Positions 43,469 to 52,792 of a DNA stretch of 64,000 nucleotides are shown here, one piece after another; positions within the stretch are counted from its first letter, which is position 1; each line of letters starts with the position of its first letter. Below the pieces are notes generated by a model. It was given only the letters and a program-made list of their open reading frames with translations. It was not told where the DNA came from and did no database searches. Source of the stretch: Rhodoligotrophos sp. CJ14 (GTDB lineage Bacteria > Pseudomonadota > Alphaproteobacteria > Rhizobiales > Im1); contig NZ_CP133319.1 in NCBI RefSeq assembly GCF_038811545.1, positions 3,856,001 through 3,920,000 on the forward strand, read 5' to 3'. The position numbers and the translations under genes are program-made.

Positions 43469-44389
43469 TCACGGGGAGGAGCGGTTGAGCCCGAGCCGTT
43501 GCTGGCGGGCGAGATATTGTTCCCGGAAGAGAGTGAAGAGGCCGCTCGAGACGATGAGCACCGCGCCGATCACCGCATAGAGATCTGGCCGCTCGCCGAA
43601 CGCGACGAGGCCGATGATCGTCGCGCTGACCAGCAGGGAGTAATTGAGCGGCTGAAGCTGCGAGGCTTGTGCGAACTGCAGTGCCTTGATCAGCATGAAA
43701 TGGGCCGCAAGGCTGCCCAGGGACACACCGGCAAACAGGGCCCAGCCGCGCAGATCCGGTGCCGTCCAGCTCAACAGGCCGAGCGGCGTCATCATCACGA
43801 CGCCCGCAAGTGCCATGAACAAGAGGCTGGTCTGTGCACTGTCGACCTGGCCAGTATAGCGTGTAATGACATTGTAAAAGGCGAACATCAGCGCGGCTGT
43901 GAGGGGGATGATCGCAGCCATGTTGAAGGCGCTCATGCCCGGCTTGATGATGAGAAGTGCCCCGGCAAAGCCCACCGCGAGCGCCGTCATGCGTCGCCAG
44001 CCGATGGGCTCCCGCAGCAGAAGACCCGCAAGTGCGGTCGCCAGGAGTGGGGACAAGGCGAAGATTGCGTGGGTCTCCGCGAGTCCGAGATATCTCAGCC
44101 CGAAAATGAAGACGGCGGTCTCCGCTGCAACCAGCACCGATCTGAGGATCTGCAGAACGGGTCGTTTTGATGCAAAGGTCTGGCCAAGCCCCTGGGTGCG
44201 CGCAGCATAGACGACCGCGACCACCAAGAATATCCAATATCGGATCATGAGGAGCTGGCTGACCGGATAATCGGCGACCAGAACCTTTGAGACGGCATCC
44301 TGGATGGAAAAGATCACCATTCCCGCAAGATACAGGAGCAGGCCATTGCGCACGGTCGCAGGGCCTGATTGCGTGCCGGAGCATGTCAT
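43469..44389 (-). CDS. DMT superfamily (EamA) transporter
   Basis: A 306-residue protein of two EamA repeats and ten helices: LLLYLAGMVIFSIQDAVSKVLV at the start, FGLRYLGLAETHAIFALSPLLATALAG in the first half and YSLLVSATIIGLVAFGERPDLYAVIGAVLIVSSG in the second. It is unrelated in detail to the DMT protein encoded at 20138-21052. Small-molecule exporters of this type are often orphan genes; the only hint is its convergence with the oxo-acid operon. The substrate is unknown. Confidence 0.87.
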   Translation of the reverse strand: MTCSGTQSGPATVRNGLLLYLAGMVIFSIQDAVSKVLVADYPVSQLLMIRYWIFLVVAVVYAARTQGLGQTFASKRPVLQILRSVLVAAETAVFIFGLRYLGLAETHAIFALSPLLATALAGLLLREPIGWRRMTALAVGFAGALLIIKPGMSAFNMAAIIPLTAALMFAFYNVITRYTGQVDSAQTSLLFMALAGVVMMTPLGLLSWTAPDLRGWALFAGVSLGSLAAHFMLIKALQFAQASQLQPLNYSLLVSATIIGLVAFGERPDLYAVIGAVLIVSSGLFTLFREQYLARQQRLGLNRSSP

Positions 44390-44817
44390 GGGAACGCCGG
44401 TTGGAGGGCAGACGGGAAGTGCAGCTATAACGCCTCTACTGATCCCAGGACAGAGCTTTCTCCACTCTCTTGCGTTTTGTCTCTGTCGCTCTCGCGGCAG
44501 TCGTTCTAGGAAGAACAGGACAGCCTGATCTTTATAGTGGATTTTGGTGTCAGTGCTCAGAGTGTTTTTGGAATGTCTGCGCTCTGAAATAGAGAGTCTG
44601 TAGTGAGATGATCATTCTCTTCTGGATGATCTTGGGATAACAAGGGGATATCCAGCCCTCTGTGGCGGTATAATTCTTGTTGTTGTTGACAGCCTCTGAG
44701 CCTTGCGCAACTCTAACCCCGCTTCGCGACACTTCATCCTAACAATCACGATCGGTTCCAACCCCGCACTGGGTTGCGGCCTGCCGCAATGCTGTTGTGG
44801 ATCGGGCAGAGGGAAAT
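44390..44817. other. 428-base divergent region upstream of the NusG paralog
   Basis: It has no supported gene. The sequence includes a TTG-repeat ending in a perfect -35 box TTGACA (44686-44691), but the hexamers 17-18 bases away (AACTCT, ACTCTA) are poor -10 boxes. An ops-like element lies at 44664-44674 (listed separately). GGATA/TATCC inverted repeats (about 44634-44652) could form a weak hairpin. The NusG-type start at 44818 is preceded by AGAGGGAAAT. Confidence 0.45.
44664..44674 (+). promoter_or_regulatory. ops/JUMPstart-like element
   Basis: GGCGGTATAAT matches eight of nine fixed positions of the ops consensus GGCGGTAGNNT. Ops elements in enterobacterial polysaccharide leaders recruit the NusG paralog RfaH to paused polymerase. 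Here the element precedes the NusG paralog that opens the polysaccharide locus. The embedded TATAAT could instead make it a -10 box; no evidence decides this. Confidence 0.25.
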
Positions 44818-45435
44818 ATGTCTAGCGGCAATGTTTACCGACCATATCTGCGCCGAGAATCGAAGGTCCGTCTGCGCGGTGATCCCGATGGTCTTTCGTA
44901 TCCTCCTGTTTTCGAGCAGCTGGCAAGGAGTGTGGGCGAGCCTCGCTGGTTTGCGGTTGAGACATTGGTGAGAAAGGAGCATGTCGCCTACCGGAACCTC
45001 CTTCAGCAGAATTTCATAGTATACCTGCCGAAGCGGCTGCAAACGACCCGCCATGCGCGCCGCCTGAACACGGAGCAGGTCCCGTTGTTTCCGGGCTACC
45101 TGTTCGTTCAGCTTGATCTTGCCCGTGATGGCTGGCGCGGGGTCGCCACCACGCCGGCTGTCCGGCAGATCTTGTCCAGCGGTGGTAAACCCGTGCCGGT
45201 AAGGCATGGCGTTGTCGAGACGCTGATCGAGTCGAGCGATGACAACGGTCTCCTCTATTTCATTGCGGAATCGAGAACCAGTGGCGCGGTAAGACTGATC
45301 TCCGGGCCCTTCGCCAGCGAGCTCGGCATCTTGGAACGGCTCGATCGTGCCGATCGCGTGAGCTTTCTGCTCAGCATGATGAACCGGCAGGTCCGGGTGA
45401 GCATGGGGGTGGCCGAGACAGTCCCGATCTCCTGA
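44818..45435 (+). CDS. NusG-like transcription antitermination protein (RfaH-like)
   Basis: A 205-residue NusG paralog. The NGN domain runs about residues 33-130, with RWFAVETLVRKEHVAYRNLL, YLPKRLQTTRHARR and VPLFPGYLFVQLDLARDGWRGVATTPAVRQIL. A KOW-like C-terminal part follows (AVRLISGPFASELGILERL to RVSMGV). It is not the housekeeping NusG, which sits with secE and ribosomal protein genes. Specialised NusGs at the head of polysaccharide operons prevent early termination in long transcripts, so it probably controls the following locus. ATG 44818 is chosen for its AGAGGGAAAT site; the frame also opens upstream at 44797. Confidence 0.88.
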   Translation: MSSGNVYRPYLRRESKVRLRGDPDGLSYPPVFEQLARSVGEPRWFAVETLVRKEHVAYRNLLQQNFIVYLPKRLQTTRHARRLNTEQVPLFPGYLFVQLDLARDGWRGVATTPAVRQILSSGGKPVPVRHGVVETLIESSDDNGLLYFIAESRTSGAVRLISGPFASELGILERLDRADRVSFLLSMMNRQVRVSMGVAETVPIS

Positions 45436-45664
45436 TCTCGCCGCCAATGCACGATATGTCCGGGAGCGTTCCCGACGGGCGGTTTGCGCGGGGTGGACGT
45501 CGTTCACCCCAAGGGCGGAGCTTTGTTGGAAACTGTAAGGTCAAGGTGTTCAGCATCGAAAATATAGGTTAGGGATGCGCTTCGAAGGCACAGCACGCAC
45601 GATGATCTTCGGCTATGGCACTGAACTTGCTCGCGCGGGATCGGACTGTGCTGAAAGGGGCGAC

Positions 45665-47113
45665 ATGGACGAACGCAGTGTATCACCAATACTGTTGGCT
45701 GGCGGTTCCGGCACCCGGCTTTGGCCATTGTCGAGAAAGGACCATCCAAAGCAGTTCGTGACCCTGGTTGGTGAAACGAGCCTCTTTCAACAGACATGTG
45801 TCCGTGTGCAGAAGCCGCCATTCACCGCGCCCTATATCCTGGGCAGCGCCGACCACCGGTTTCTCATCGCTGAACAGGCCCTGGAGGCGGGGCTCCAGCA
45901 AGCGGCCGTGGTGCTCGAACCAGTGGGACGTGATACGGCGCCTGCCGCCTGCATGGCCGCCTTGCTGGTCGCCAGGGCGGATCCAGAAGGGCTCGTGCTG
46001 CTATTGCCCTGCGATCATCTGGTTGCCGATGATGCGAAGTTTCGTGCTGCAGTAACGGCCGGCATTCCCGCAGCCGAGGCAGGCCAGATCGTGGTATTTG
46101 GGGTAACCCCCAACCGACCTGAGACGGGTTACGGCTATATCGAGTTGGTCCCCTCGGAGACCTCTTTGGATGGGTTGCCGCGCCCGGTCGCGCGCTTTGT
46201 GGAGAAGCCTGCGCGCGAGCAGGCACAAGCCTATATTGCCGGGGGCAATTACCTCTGGAACGCCGGCATCTTCCTGTTCCGTGCCGAGACGATGCTCCAG
46301 CACTTCGAGGCCTTGCAGCCGGAAATCCTGGAAGCCTGCACCGACGCGCTTGCCAGTGCCGTGGTCGACCTCGATTTCGTGCGCCTCGATGCGGCTGCCT
46401 ATGGCCGCGCGCCGAAGATCTCGATCGACTATGCGATCATGGAGAAGGTCGAGAATATTGCCTGTATTCCGCTGGAGACGGGCTGGAGTGATTGCGGCGC
46501 TTGGCCATCGATCTATGAGCTTGCGGTCAAGGATGCTGACGGCAATGCGATAAGGGGCGACGTCGTCCTCGAAGACGCGCAAAACTGTCTCGTTTATAGC
46601 GATGATGCCTGCGTTGCCATGCTTGGCCTCAGCGATGTCGTCACCATTGCCACCAAGGATGCCGTTTTGGTGGCGTCTCGCGAAAGGGCAGGGGACCTGA
46701 AGCCGCTGGTCGAGCGCTTGCAGCAGCAGGGCCGCAGCATCGTCAGCAGCCATGCGCGCGTGCACCGGCCCTGGGGATGGTACGAGTCTCTGAGCTTCGA
46801 CGAGCGTTATCAGGTTAAATGCATCATGGTGAAGCCTGGGGCGCGGCTGTCGCTGCAAAGCCATATGCACCGCGCGGAGCACTGGGTGGTTGTCTCGGGC
46901 ACTGTGGAGGTCGTCCGGGGCGACGAGACCTTCCTGCTGACTGAGAACGAGTCAACCTATATCCCTACGGGCACGCGCCATCGTCTGGCCAATCCCGGTC
47001 GCATTCCGGCATTCCTGATCGAGGTTCAGTCCGGCTCCTATCTCGGTGAAGATGACATCATCCGGTTTGATGACGTCTATGGCCGAGCAGCCGAGCCGCG
47101 CACCGGGAAGTAA
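45665..47113 (+). CDS. manC: mannose-1-phosphate guanylyltransferase / mannose-6-phosphate isomerase
   Basis: A 482-residue bifunctional-type enzyme making GDP-mannose. The nucleotidyltransferase domain begins with LLAGGSGTRLWPLSRKDHPK and has GYGYIELVPSE, FVEKP and WNAGIFLF; the C-terminal cupin isomerase domain has RPWGWYESL, PGARLSLQSHMHRAEHWVVVSG and TYIPTGTRHRLANPG with the metal histidines. ATG 45665 with GGGG before it gives the family length; the frame extends upstream only by chance. GDP-mannose is a precursor for mannose, fucose and rhamnose residues in the polysaccharide. Some homologues have only the guanylyltransferase activity. Confidence 0.93.
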   Translation: MDERSVSPILLAGGSGTRLWPLSRKDHPKQFVTLVGETSLFQQTCVRVQKPPFTAPYILGSADHRFLIAEQALEAGLQQAAVVLEPVGRDTAPAACMAALLVARADPEGLVLLLPCDHLVADDAKFRAAVTAGIPAAEAGQIVVFGVTPNRPETGYGYIELVPSETSLDGLPRPVARFVEKPAREQAQAYIAGGNYLWNAGIFLFRAETMLQHFEALQPEILEACTDALASAVVDLDFVRLDAAAYGRAPKISIDYAIMEKVENIACIPLETGWSDCGAWPSIYELAVKDADGNAIRGDVVLEDAQNCLVYSDDACVAMLGLSDVVTIATKDAVLVASRERAGDLKPLVERLQQQGRSIVSSHARVHRPWGWYESLSFDERYQVKCIMVKPGARLSLQSHMHRAEHWVVVSGTVEVVRGDETFLLTENESTYIPTGTRHRLANPGRIPAFLIEVQSGSYLGEDDIIRFDDVYGRAAEPRTGK

Positions 47114-47327
47114 GCTGAAAACTTTCTGTCCGATAGCAGAGCTTAAGCAGGTCCACTGATCACGGGGGCTGCGCCGCGCTGAGCGGGGCTTTCCGGCAAC
47201 ACAGCAGTCTGTTCTCAAGACATCGCGCGTCGGCTGAGCTAACGCGCACGACCTGACGCGTGCTGCTGGCCTTATCACCACAGCCGATCCGGCACGCTTG
47301 CCCACCAACACTGGTCTGGAGGAATCC

Positions 47328-48641
47328 ATGCGGGAGAATGCTCTGCCCATCCCCATAGGGGCTGCGCGTTTGCGCCGGTCATTTGGCCAGGCGTTCATCT
47401 ACCGCGGCCTCGGAGCGCTCGCCGGTTACTTGACGGTTCTTCTGCTCGCCCGTTTCGCCGCCCCTCAGGATTTCGGCTGGTTTGCAACGGCGCTGGCCAT
47501 CATTACCTTGGGGCCTTCCGTGGCAGGAGCCGGCCAGCCCATGGCCGTCCTGCGTTTCGTTCGCCGCGGAACGGCAAGGACCGGCAGCGATGACCGGTTC
47601 TTGCGTGCTTCCGCGTCGGTGAATGTCATCGGCGCGGTGACAACCGGCTTGGCCTTGGCTGTGATCGGCGAGCTCTCGCTCCGGCTGGAGCTGTTATCCG
47701 CCCCGCCCGGTCTGTTTCTCTGGACCGGGCTTGCCGTCGCGGCACTCACCGCCCTCGAATGGGCCTCCGCCGTGCTTCGCGCTCAGGGCCGTCTGTCAGA
47801 AGCCTTCATCCCGCGCGAGATCCTCTGGCGGGTAGGCTGCCTTGCGGGGATCATTTTCTGCCTGTCGACCGGCCAGGGCATCGATGCCAGGCTGACCCTC
47901 GCCATGATCGCCGTCTCGCTGCTGATCTGCCTCGCGCTGCAATGGCGCAACATGCATGACAGCATACCCACGGCAGCCGCCAGCCTCGAACCCGGCGAGC
48001 GCACCGGCTTCCGCAGGCTCGGACGCGATCTTTGGATCATTGCCATGTCACAGCCCCTGGCGAACCAGGTCGGTCTGCTGGTCCTTGGCAGCTCCCTGTC
48101 GCTCGAAAGCGCCGGGCTGTTCCTGTTCCTCGACCGCACGGCTCAGTTGCTGGTTTTTGTTCTCACCTCTCTGGCCGCGATCGCAAGCCCGATGATGGCC
48201 CAGCTGCGGAGGGATGGCGATCTCGATGGCTTGCGTGTCGTGTTCATGTCGACCTGTGTCTATGGCGGCGCGGCGGCACTGGGCTTGTTCGCGCTCCTCA
48301 TCCTGCTCGGACCGGCGCTGCTCTCCTTCATCTCGCCGGCTTATGGCGAGGCCTATCCGTTTCTGCTGCTGCTCGCGCTCGGCCAAGTGGTGAATGCGGC
48401 GACGGGCCCCGCGGCGGCCCTGCTCATGGTGGCCGATCACGAGCATCTCGCCATGCGACTGGGGCTTCTGTTCAACGGATTGGGCCTCGTTCTCGTCGCA
48501 TCTGGCGCCTTGGCCTTTGGCCTTCCCGGAGCTGTGGTCGCGAGCTTTGCCACCACCGCTGTCCGGTCAACCGTCGCCTTCGCCTGCTGCCTGCACATTC
48601 TCGGCCTGCGGCAGCGCTTCAGCTCAAGGAGAGATCGATGA
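47328..48641 (+). CDS. wzx: oligosaccharide flippase (Wzx/MATE-like)
   Basis: A 437-residue membrane protein with about 12-14 helices and the polysaccharide-synthase-family layout: RRSFGQAFIYRGLGALAGYLTVLLLARFAAPQDFGWFATALA at the N-terminus and paired helices to the end. It flips the lipid-linked repeat unit across the inner membrane in Wzx/Wzy pathways. ATG 47328 with TGGAGGAA is preferred to TTG 47298. A gap of 214 bases separates it from manC. The stop overlaps the next start by ATGA, so it is coupled to the sulfotransferase. The symbol is by function class. Confidence 0.85.
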   Translation: MRENALPIPIGAARLRRSFGQAFIYRGLGALAGYLTVLLLARFAAPQDFGWFATALAIITLGPSVAGAGQPMAVLRFVRRGTARTGSDDRFLRASASVNVIGAVTTGLALAVIGELSLRLELLSAPPGLFLWTGLAVAALTALEWASAVLRAQGRLSEAFIPREILWRVGCLAGIIFCLSTGQGIDARLTLAMIAVSLLICLALQWRNMHDSIPTAAASLEPGERTGFRRLGRDLWIIAMSQPLANQVGLLVLGSSLSLESAGLFLFLDRTAQLLVFVLTSLAAIASPMMAQLRRDGDLDGLRVVFMSTCVYGGAAALGLFALLILLGPALLSFISPAYGEAYPFLLLLALGQVVNAATGPAAALLMVADHEHLAMRLGLLFNGLGLVLVASGALAFGLPGAVVASFATTAVRSTVAFACCLHILGLRQRFSSRRDR

Positions 48642-49594
48642 CGGCCCACCATTCTCGCCTGCCGGATTTCTTCATCGTCGGTGCGATGAAGGCGGGCACC
48701 ACCACACTCTATGATTGCCTGCGCAACCATCCCGATCTCTACCTGCCGGAAGAGAAGGAACCCTATTATTTCCTCTGGGCCGATGCGCAGGCCGCATCGC
48801 GCTTCCGGCTTCCGGCGGGCGGGCGGCTGATCGGCGCAGATCACTGGATGCTGATCCGCACCGAGACGCAGTATCGGCGGCTTTTTGCAAGAGCTGGTGA
48901 TCACGAGCTGATCGGTGAGGCCAGCACCTTCTATCTGCCGGATCCCAAGGTGCCGATGCGGATAAAGCACGCACAGCCAAATGCCCGTATCATCGCCATC
49001 CTGCGTGATCCCGTCGATCGTGCATATTCCGCCTATTGCTTCCAGCAATCCCTGGGTCTCGAGCCGGCGGCAAGTTTCCGCGCGGCGATTGAGGCCGAGC
49101 TCAGGGGTGAGCGCGACGAGTGGCTCTATGGATGGCGCCATCTTCACTGCGGACGTTACGCCTCGCAGGTCGAGCGCTACTTCCGCACCTTCGGAGAAGA
49201 TCGCGTTCTCGTTCTCGACTTCGAGGATCTCAAGCGCAACAGCCGGGAGGTCGCGCGTCGCGTTCTGAATTTCCTGGAGGTCGATGCCGATGCCGAGCCG
49301 GCTGATGTCCCGCCATCCAATGTCACGGCCCTACCGCGCTCTTACGCCCTGCGGCAGCTCAAATTTCTATTCTCGAGGCCCAATCCGATCAAGGACACCG
49401 CCAAGCACTTGCTGCCGCGGACGGCCCGCCGTCAGATCAGGGAGGCCGTATTTCAGATGGTGGCGAAGCGGTCTGATCCCCCGCCGCCGCTCAGCACTCA
49501 CGATCGCGCATTTCTCGAAGACCTCTTCGCGCCGGAACGCCGGCGGCTCGCGAGCCTCGTTGGGGCCCGTTTCGCGACCTGGGCCTGCGCCTAA
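48638..49594 (+). CDS. sulfotransferase
   Basis: A 318-residue PAPS-dependent sulfotransferase. The 5'-phosphosulfate loop is FFIVGAMKAGTTTLYDCLRNHP with K18 in place; the 3'-phosphate site is AILRDPVDRAYSAYCFQQ; the conserved GEASTFYL and GRYASQVERYFRTFGEDRVLVL segments match the heparan-sulfate-type family. No signal peptide or TM helix is seen. Placed between the flippase and polymerase genes, with CysD and CysN/C at the end of the locus, it probably sulfates the repeat unit on its lipid carrier in the cytoplasm. The frame also opens far upstream, but that part lies inside wzx. Confidence 0.9.
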   Translation: MTAHHSRLPDFFIVGAMKAGTTTLYDCLRNHPDLYLPEEKEPYYFLWADAQAASRFRLPAGGRLIGADHWMLIRTETQYRRLFARAGDHELIGEASTFYLPDPKVPMRIKHAQPNARIIAILRDPVDRAYSAYCFQQSLGLEPAASFRAAIEAELRGERDEWLYGWRHLHCGRYASQVERYFRTFGEDRVLVLDFEDLKRNSREVARRVLNFLEVDADAEPADVPPSNVTALPRSYALRQLKFLFSRPNPIKDTAKHLLPRTARRQIREAVFQMVAKRSDPPPPLSTHDRAFLEDLFAPERRRLASLVGARFATWACA

Positions 49595-49597
49595 CCG

Positions 49598-51031
49598 ATG
49601 CTGAGCGCGATGCGACGATTTCGGGCCCAGCTTGCCCGCTCGCTTCAGCAGAGCCACGGCGATTTCCGGACCATTTTTCACATTCCCCGGAAAACGCTCA
49701 CGGGGCTGCCGCCGCAGCTCGCGGTCATGCTCTTAAGCTTTGCCTTGGGAGGCACATTCGCGGAAGCCCTTACGCCTTTTGAGGACGATCCGCGCCTTCT
49801 GAATTATGGGCTGTTGCTCCTGGCGGCTGCGCTGCTCTGCTTTACCCGGCTTCTGCGGCGGCCGTCACGCACAGCCCGCCCCATCGGATCCGCCGGATTG
49901 CTACTGCTCGCATTCCATGGCTATGCCGCTCTGATCACGTTCTGCAAGGCGGAAGATCCCGCATCGCTGGTCAAGGTGGTCCTGTTCTGCTGTGTGGCGC
50001 TCTGTGCGCTGCAGGCTGCCCGCCTGCTCGAGCCCGCAGAACTGCTCGCGGCCTTGTTTTGGTCGCTCCTGATGATCGTCATGGCGTCCACCGTCATCGC
50101 AGTCGCCATTCCCACGATCGGCGTGACGCCGTTCGTGCGCGGTGATGCCTGGACGGGGATCTATGGCCAGAAGAATGCCTTCGGCAGACAGGCCGCTTTA
50201 CTTGGCCTCCTGAGCCTCCTGATGCTGCTGCAACCGCAGCATGCCTCACGCCTGATACCCGCTGCAGCGCTGTTCCTCGCGATAGCCGGACTGTACATGT
50301 CCCTATCCCGGACATCGCTGGTGCTGTTTATCTGCGGCGCTGTGGTGATCTTCGTTGCAGCCTATCTCCATCGGCAGATCTGGAGTGCCGGTCTTCTTGG
50401 CGGTCTCGCCTGCATCATGGCCTCCGAGCTGCAGTTCATCCAAGCACCCGCCAGCATCGAGATCACCCCTTATGGCATCGTCTTCTCAGATCACTTCATC
50501 GACCTGACCGGCCGCATCCCCGTATGGGAGTTCAGCTGGTGGCTGTTCCGGCAGGAGCCGCTTTGGGGAAGCGGTTTCGATGCAATCTGGACTTATGCCG
50601 GTGGGAGTTCACTTTACGACGCCCTTGGCTGGCGTCTAACCGACAGCCACAACGGCTATCTCGACCTGCTTGTGCAGACCGGCCTCATAGGCGCGCTCCT
50701 TTATGGGGCTGTCCTGTGCCTTACCACGACGACGGCCTTGCGCCTCATGCTCTCTGGGCATCCGAAGAGCTTGGAGCAGGCGATGATCGCGCTCTTCGCT
50801 TTGCTCCAGTGGCTGATCAATCTCACCTCCAGCCAAACCACCGAATGCCTGAGCCTTTGGAACTTCCTCTTTCTCGTCATGTGTTTCGCATCGACGCGGC
50901 ACAGGCGAGGAGTCTCTCTAGGGATCGCCCGCCATGCCAAAATTCAGCATCGTGATACCGTGCCGCGACCGCCACGAATTGTTGTTGCGCGCCATCCGGT
51001 CCATCGAGCGCCAGAGCTGGCCCGATTATGA
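49598..51031 (+). CDS. O-antigen ligase/polymerase family protein
   Basis: A 477-residue membrane protein with about ten to twelve helices and the Wzy_C-type periplasmic loop: GIYGQKNAFGRQAALLGLLSL, MSLSRTSLVLFI, TGRIPVWEFSWWLF and SHNGYLDLLVQTGLIGALLYG. It polymerises repeat units (Wzy) or ligates chains; I cannot tell which. Its last 33 codons overlap the following glycosyltransferase gene by 98 bases, an unusually long overlap, and the arginine-rich tail (HRDTVPRPPRIVVARHP) has no counterpart in the family as I know it. Confidence 0.85.
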   Translation: MLSAMRRFRAQLARSLQQSHGDFRTIFHIPRKTLTGLPPQLAVMLLSFALGGTFAEALTPFEDDPRLLNYGLLLLAAALLCFTRLLRRPSRTARPIGSAGLLLLAFHGYAALITFCKAEDPASLVKVVLFCCVALCALQAARLLEPAELLAALFWSLLMIVMASTVIAVAIPTIGVTPFVRGDAWTGIYGQKNAFGRQAALLGLLSLLMLLQPQHASRLIPAAALFLAIAGLYMSLSRTSLVLFICGAVVIFVAAYLHRQIWSAGLLGGLACIMASELQFIQAPASIEITPYGIVFSDHFIDLTGRIPVWEFSWWLFRQEPLWGSGFDAIWTYAGGSSLYDALGWRLTDSHNGYLDLLVQTGLIGALLYGAVLCLTTTTALRLMLSGHPKSLEQAMIALFALLQWLINLTSSQTTECLSLWNFLFLVMCFASTRHRRGVSLGIARHAKIQHRDTVPRPPRIVVARHPVHRAPELARL

Positions 51032-51875
51032 GATCGTCATTGTCGATGATCGCTCCTCGCCGCCCCTGGCCACAACCATAGGCGACCGCCAGCATTGCCG
51101 GATCATCCTCTCGGAAGGGAATGGCGCCTCCGCTGCCCGCAACACAGGGATCAGGGCATCAGCCGGGGACTATATCGCGCTCCTTGATTCCGACGATGAA
51201 TTCCTCCCGGGCAAGCTGACCCGCATGGCAGCCGCGATCGCCGATCATCCCGACGCGATACTCTATTCTCGTGTCGTTCTCGATCACGGACGAAACGCCC
51301 ATGCGATTGTGCCATCTCGCCCGCTACGGCACGGAGAGCGGATGCCCGACTTCCTGTTTGCTGCGGGGGAAATGATCGCAACGCCCTCCCTGGTGGTTCC
51401 GGCGACGCTCGCCAGGGCCGTTTCGTGGGACGAAACCCTAGGGTATGGCGATGACAGCGATTGGCTGATCCGTCTCTGGCAGCACGGTGCGTGCTTTCAC
51501 TTCATTCCCGAGAGCCTCGTCCGCTGCGACATGACCCACGGGCTTCCACATCTTTCGGCGGCGGGCAGCGCCGAGCAGATGGAACAATGGATCCGAAACA
51601 TGCGGCACGTGCTGGGGACGCGCGCTGAACTCTGCTATCGGGCAACTCACCTCATCGCCCTGCGTGGACGCCTCTTGTCCTGGTGGGCGCTGCGCGATGC
51701 GGGCGTGGTCATTCTTGGCGGATTGATCTCACCCATGGCGGTGGCCCGTGCCTTCGCCCGTGGCCTCCTGCCCCGCACGGCCTATCGGGCGCTGCATCGT
51801 CTCTGGCTGCGCAGCCAAGCAACACCCCGCCGGCAATATGACCATCCTTATCGGATTGGGGGAGACATGCAATGA
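50934..51875 (+). CDS. glycosyltransferase family 2
   Basis: A 313-residue GT-A enzyme: FSIVIPCRDRHELLLRAIRSI, DYEIVIVDDRSSP, GASAARNTGIRASAGDYIALLDSDDEF with the metal-binding DSD, and an ED-like acceptor-site region GYGDDSDWLIRLW. A C-terminal amphipathic/hydrophobic stretch (about 255-285) may bind the membrane. It adds a sugar to the lipid-linked repeat unit. ATG 50934 lies inside the previous gene; the first residues MPKFSIVIPC are the expected GT2 N-terminus. It overlaps the next gene by ATGA. Confidence 0.9.
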   Translation: MPKFSIVIPCRDRHELLLRAIRSIERQSWPDYEIVIVDDRSSPPLATTIGDRQHCRIILSEGNGASAARNTGIRASAGDYIALLDSDDEFLPGKLTRMAAAIADHPDAILYSRVVLDHGRNAHAIVPSRPLRHGERMPDFLFAAGEMIATPSLVVPATLARAVSWDETLGYGDDSDWLIRLWQHGACFHFIPESLVRCDMTHGLPHLSAAGSAEQMEQWIRNMRHVLGTRAELCYRATHLIALRGRLLSWWALRDAGVVILGGLISPMAVARAFARGLLPRTAYRALHRLWLRSQATPRRQYDHPYRIGGDMQ

Positions 51876-52720
51876 CACTCCCGACCGTCATGACCGGCAA
51901 TCTGCCCGTTGTGTGTTTCGACCGGGCACAGTGGGCCGAGCACTTGCTGGCTAAGGCGCAGCGCCGCAGAGGGGCGGCCGGAGCATCCGGCTCTTCCCCG
52001 GCGCCATTCTATACTTCGGCCAATGGTCACGTGCTCTCCCGCGCTGCGGCCGATCCCGCCTTTCGAGCACTGCTGGATGACGCGGAAGGAATTGATGCCG
52101 ATGGCATGCCCCTGGTTTTCGCCTCCCGGGCGCTCGGCGGCCGGCCTTTGCCCGAGCGTTGTGCCACCACCGACTTCTTCCACGACCTGGCTGCGCGGGC
52201 GCAGCAGACTGGCGTGAGCTTCTATTTTCTCGGAGGCACGCCCCAGGCGAACGCTGCCGCTATGGTCGAGGTCAGGCGCCTTTACCCCGGCCTTCCCATT
52301 GCGGGAGCCCATCACGGCTACTTTGCGCCGGCCGAGGAGAAAGACTTGGTTTCCGAGATCAACCGCGCCAGGCCCGATATTCTCTGGGTCGGCCTCGGGG
52401 TTCCCAACGAACAGGCCTTTGCCGCACGCAACCGCGCTCAGCTCACGGAGATCGGCCTGATCAAGACCTGTGGCGGCCTGTTTGATTTCCTGTGCGGAGC
52501 GCGCCGCCGCGCACCTTTGAGCGTGCAGCGCATCGGGTGCGAATGGCTTTATCGCCTTGCTCTGGAGCCACGGCGCCTGTTCCGGCGTTATGCGATCACC
52601 AATCCCCATGCCGCCTGGCTCCTGCTCACCGCCACGGCAACGCCGATCGCCCACATGACGCCCGTCTCGCCCAAACGCCAGGAACTCTCCTGGCTTGACG
52701 AAATTCCTGTATCTCTATAG
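51872..52720 (+). CDS. WecG/TagA/CpsF-family glycosyltransferase
   Basis: A 282-residue GT26-family transferase with YTSANGHVLSRAA, the conserved DADGMPLVFASR motif with its catalytic aspartate, TDFFHDLAARAQQTGVSFYFLGGTP, DILWVGLGVPNEQAF and FDFLCGARRRAPLSVQRIGCEWLYRLALEPRRLFRRY. Members transfer N-acetylmannosamine-type or related sugars to an undecaprenyl-linked acceptor and act at the inner face of the membrane. It is the last glycan-building gene before the sulfate-activation pair. Confidence 0.92.
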   Translation: MTLPTVMTGNLPVVCFDRAQWAEHLLAKAQRRRGAAGASGSSPAPFYTSANGHVLSRAAADPAFRALLDDAEGIDADGMPLVFASRALGGRPLPERCATTDFFHDLAARAQQTGVSFYFLGGTPQANAAAMVEVRRLYPGLPIAGAHHGYFAPAEEKDLVSEINRARPDILWVGLGVPNEQAFAARNRAQLTEIGLIKTCGGLFDFLCGARRRAPLSVQRIGCEWLYRLALEPRRLFRRYAITNPHAAWLLLTATATPIAHMTPVSPKRQELSWLDEIPVSL

Positions 52721-52792
52721 CCCAGTCATGGGGTGGGTGGTGAACGGCCGGGTAGGACAACAAGACCGGGGCCTGGGCCGGGTGAGGCATTC

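Noticed and set aside
44676-44690. TTG/TGT trinucleotide run upstream of the NusG paralog
   Set aside because: Only about four units and no sign of phase-variable length in a single sequence; could be chance.
44746-45507. A 253-codon minus-strand frame opposite the NusG-like gene
   Set aside because: The plus-strand frame has clear NGN and KOW-like motifs; the antisense frame has no recognisable domain.
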